Shown here piece by piece: positions 31,679-32,506 of a DNA stretch of 32,506 bases. The notes beneath the pieces were generated by a model that was not told where the DNA came from, did not search any database, and worked only from the letters and a program-made list of their open reading frames with translations. Source of the stretch: Nocardioides guangzhouensis (GTDB taxonomy: Bacteria > Actinomycetota > Actinomycetes > Propionibacteriales > Nocardioidaceae); NCBI RefSeq assembly GCF_004519545.1, contig NZ_SDKM01000045.1, positions 1-32,506 of the forward strand. The letters are read 5' to 3'. Numbering within the stretch: position 1 is the stretch's first letter; every line of letters begins with the position of its first letter. The translations under genes and the position numbers were made by a program.

Positions 31679-31714
31679 AGAGTGCAGTTTTGCACTCTGG
31701 CGAACGTAGTGCAA
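31663..31714. promoter_or_regulatory. symmetric array of four TGCACT half-sites, probable TetR operator
   Basis: An inner perfect palindrome CAGAGTGCA-GTTT-TGCACTCTG spans 31678-31699. Outer TTGCACT (31663-31669) and AGTGCAA (31708-31714) are placed at equal distance, so all four half-sites share one centre at 31688.5. On the minus strand, TTGCAC (31713-31708), a 17-bp spacer and AAAACT fit a promoter with its -10 ending 7 bases before the TetR GTG. Symmetric copies give the same pattern on the plus strand. Confidence 0.75.
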
Positions 31715-31794
31715 ATCGGCGGACGGGGTCGTTGTGGTCGTTGTGGCCGTAGGTGACTTGTGCGTAACCACGCGCACGGAGAAAGGTTGGTGCC

Positions 31795-32506
31795 ATGGCA
31801 GCCACCCCGTCGTCGTACTCGATCACCATGCGCCTCTACACCGCGCCCGACCACGGGGTCATCGGAGCCGTGGCCACGAAGATCTCCGAGGCCGGCGGCA
31901 TCGTCACCGCGATCGACATGGCGGAGTCGCGCCACGACCGCCTGGTCGTCGACGTCACCTGCTCCGCGGCCAACGAGGAGCACAGCCACCAGCTGGTCGC
32001 CTGCGTCGAGGAGATCAGGGGCGTCGAGGTGCACAAGGTCTCCGACCGCACCTTCCTGCTGCACATCGGCGGCAAGATCGAGGTCACCTCCAAGGTGCCG
32101 CTGAAGAACCGCGACGACCTGTCGATGGCCTACACCCCGGGCGTCGGGCGGGTCTCCTCCGCGCTGGCCGCGAACCCTGCCGACGTCCCCCGGCTGACGA
32201 TCAAGGGCAACAGCGTCGCCGTGGTCACCGACGGCTCGGCGGTGCTCGGCCTCGGCAACATCGGCCCCGGCGCCGCGCTCCCGGTGATGGAGGGCAAGGC
32301 CGCCCTGTTCAAGCGGTTCGCCAACATCAACGCCTGGCCGATCTGCCTGGCCACCCAGGACACCGACGAGATCGTCAAGGCCGTCGAGATGATCGCCCCC
32401 GGGTTCGGCGGCATCAATCTCGAGGACATCGCCGCCCCGCGCTGCTTCGAGATCGAGGCCAGGCTGCGCAAGTCTCTCGACATCCCGGTCTTCCACGACG
32501 ACCAGC
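31795..32506 (+). CDS. NAD-dependent malic enzyme with N-terminal ACT domain (partial, runs off window)
   Basis: The first 237 residues are present. An N-terminal ACT-like regulatory domain (about 1-95, ITMRLYTAPDHGVIGAVATK) precedes the catalytic part. The catalytic part includes MAYTPGVGRV, VTDGSAVLGLGNIGP, MEGKAALFKRFANINAWPIC and NLEDIAAPRCFEIE, with HDDQ at the edge. The enzyme oxidatively decarboxylates malate to pyruvate. The ATG at 31795 has GAAAGG 8-9 bases upstream. It is divergent from the TetR gene across a 116-bp gap holding the palindrome array, so TetR control is possible. Confidence 0.95.
   Translation, partial: MAATPSSYSITMRLYTAPDHGVIGAVATKISEAGGIVTAIDMAESRHDRLVVDVTCSAANEEHSHQLVACVEEIRGVEVHKVSDRTFLLHIGGKIEVTSKVPLKNRDDLSMAYTPGVGRVSSALAANPADVPRLTIKGNSVAVVTDGSAVLGLGNIGPGAALPVMEGKAALFKRFANINAWPICLATQDTDEIVKAVEMIAPGFGGINLEDIAAPRCFEIEARLRKSLDIPVFHDDQ

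Overview
The window is high-GC actinobacterial chromosome, most like Nocardioides or a relative (Nocardioidaceae; inferred from codon use, GTG starts, protein styles and gene order, not from a search). Its core is the conserved origin-proximal growth and cell-wall block of Actinobacteria: cyclophilin, rhomboid protease, crgA and a DUF881 protein, then on the minus strand fhaA-fhaB-pstP-rodA-pbpA-pknA-pknB, capped by tRNA-Leu(CAG). In Mycobacterium tuberculosis the matching block runs from just past gyrA and tRNA-Ala to tRNA-Leu, so the dnaA end of the chromosome probably lies to the left.

Left end (1-2500): an accessory or decaying zone. It holds a small membrane protein, a 3' fragment of tRNA-Ala with CCA (a likely attachment-site scar), a GNAT acetyltransferase, a secreted protein broken by a one-base frameshift, and a degenerate membrane-protein remnant.

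2500-7100: an acyl-CoA ligase translationally coupled to a metallo-beta-lactamase-fold hydrolase (minus), SURF1 coupled to a DUF3817 membrane protein (plus), and an Ala/Lys/Glu-rich membrane protein (minus).

7200-19255: the growth and division block. A gap between the convergent rhomboid and crgA genes carries three DnaA-box-like 9-mers and five copies of a 14-base repeat that form a long stem-loop. The seven-gene kinase, PBP, RodA, phosphatase and FHA operon is tightly packed: three gene junctions overlap by 4 bp and two have gaps under 10 bp. PknB and PknA would sense and signal, PstP would reverse phosphorylation, FhaA and FhaB would bind phosphothreonine, and RodA with PbpA would build wall. 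CrgA looks internally duplicated and PknA carries its own PASTA domain.

19300-25526: a SigE-family sigma factor coupled to a membrane-anchored protein, a LOG-family phosphoribohydrolase, a TfoX-domain protein, a secreted protein, and a fold-III PLP decarboxylase followed by an MFS transporter.

25539-27653: a compact sulfur-trafficking operon (SQR-like flavoprotein, TusE/DsrC-like protein, DsrE-family protein). 27774-31678: an anchored lipase-like hydrolase, an MMPL transporter and its probable TetR regulator. The TetR promoter contains a symmetric array of four TGCACT half-sites. An ACT-domain malic enzyme begins at 31795 and runs off the window.

No CRISPR array, insertion sequence, rRNA or phage structural gene was seen.
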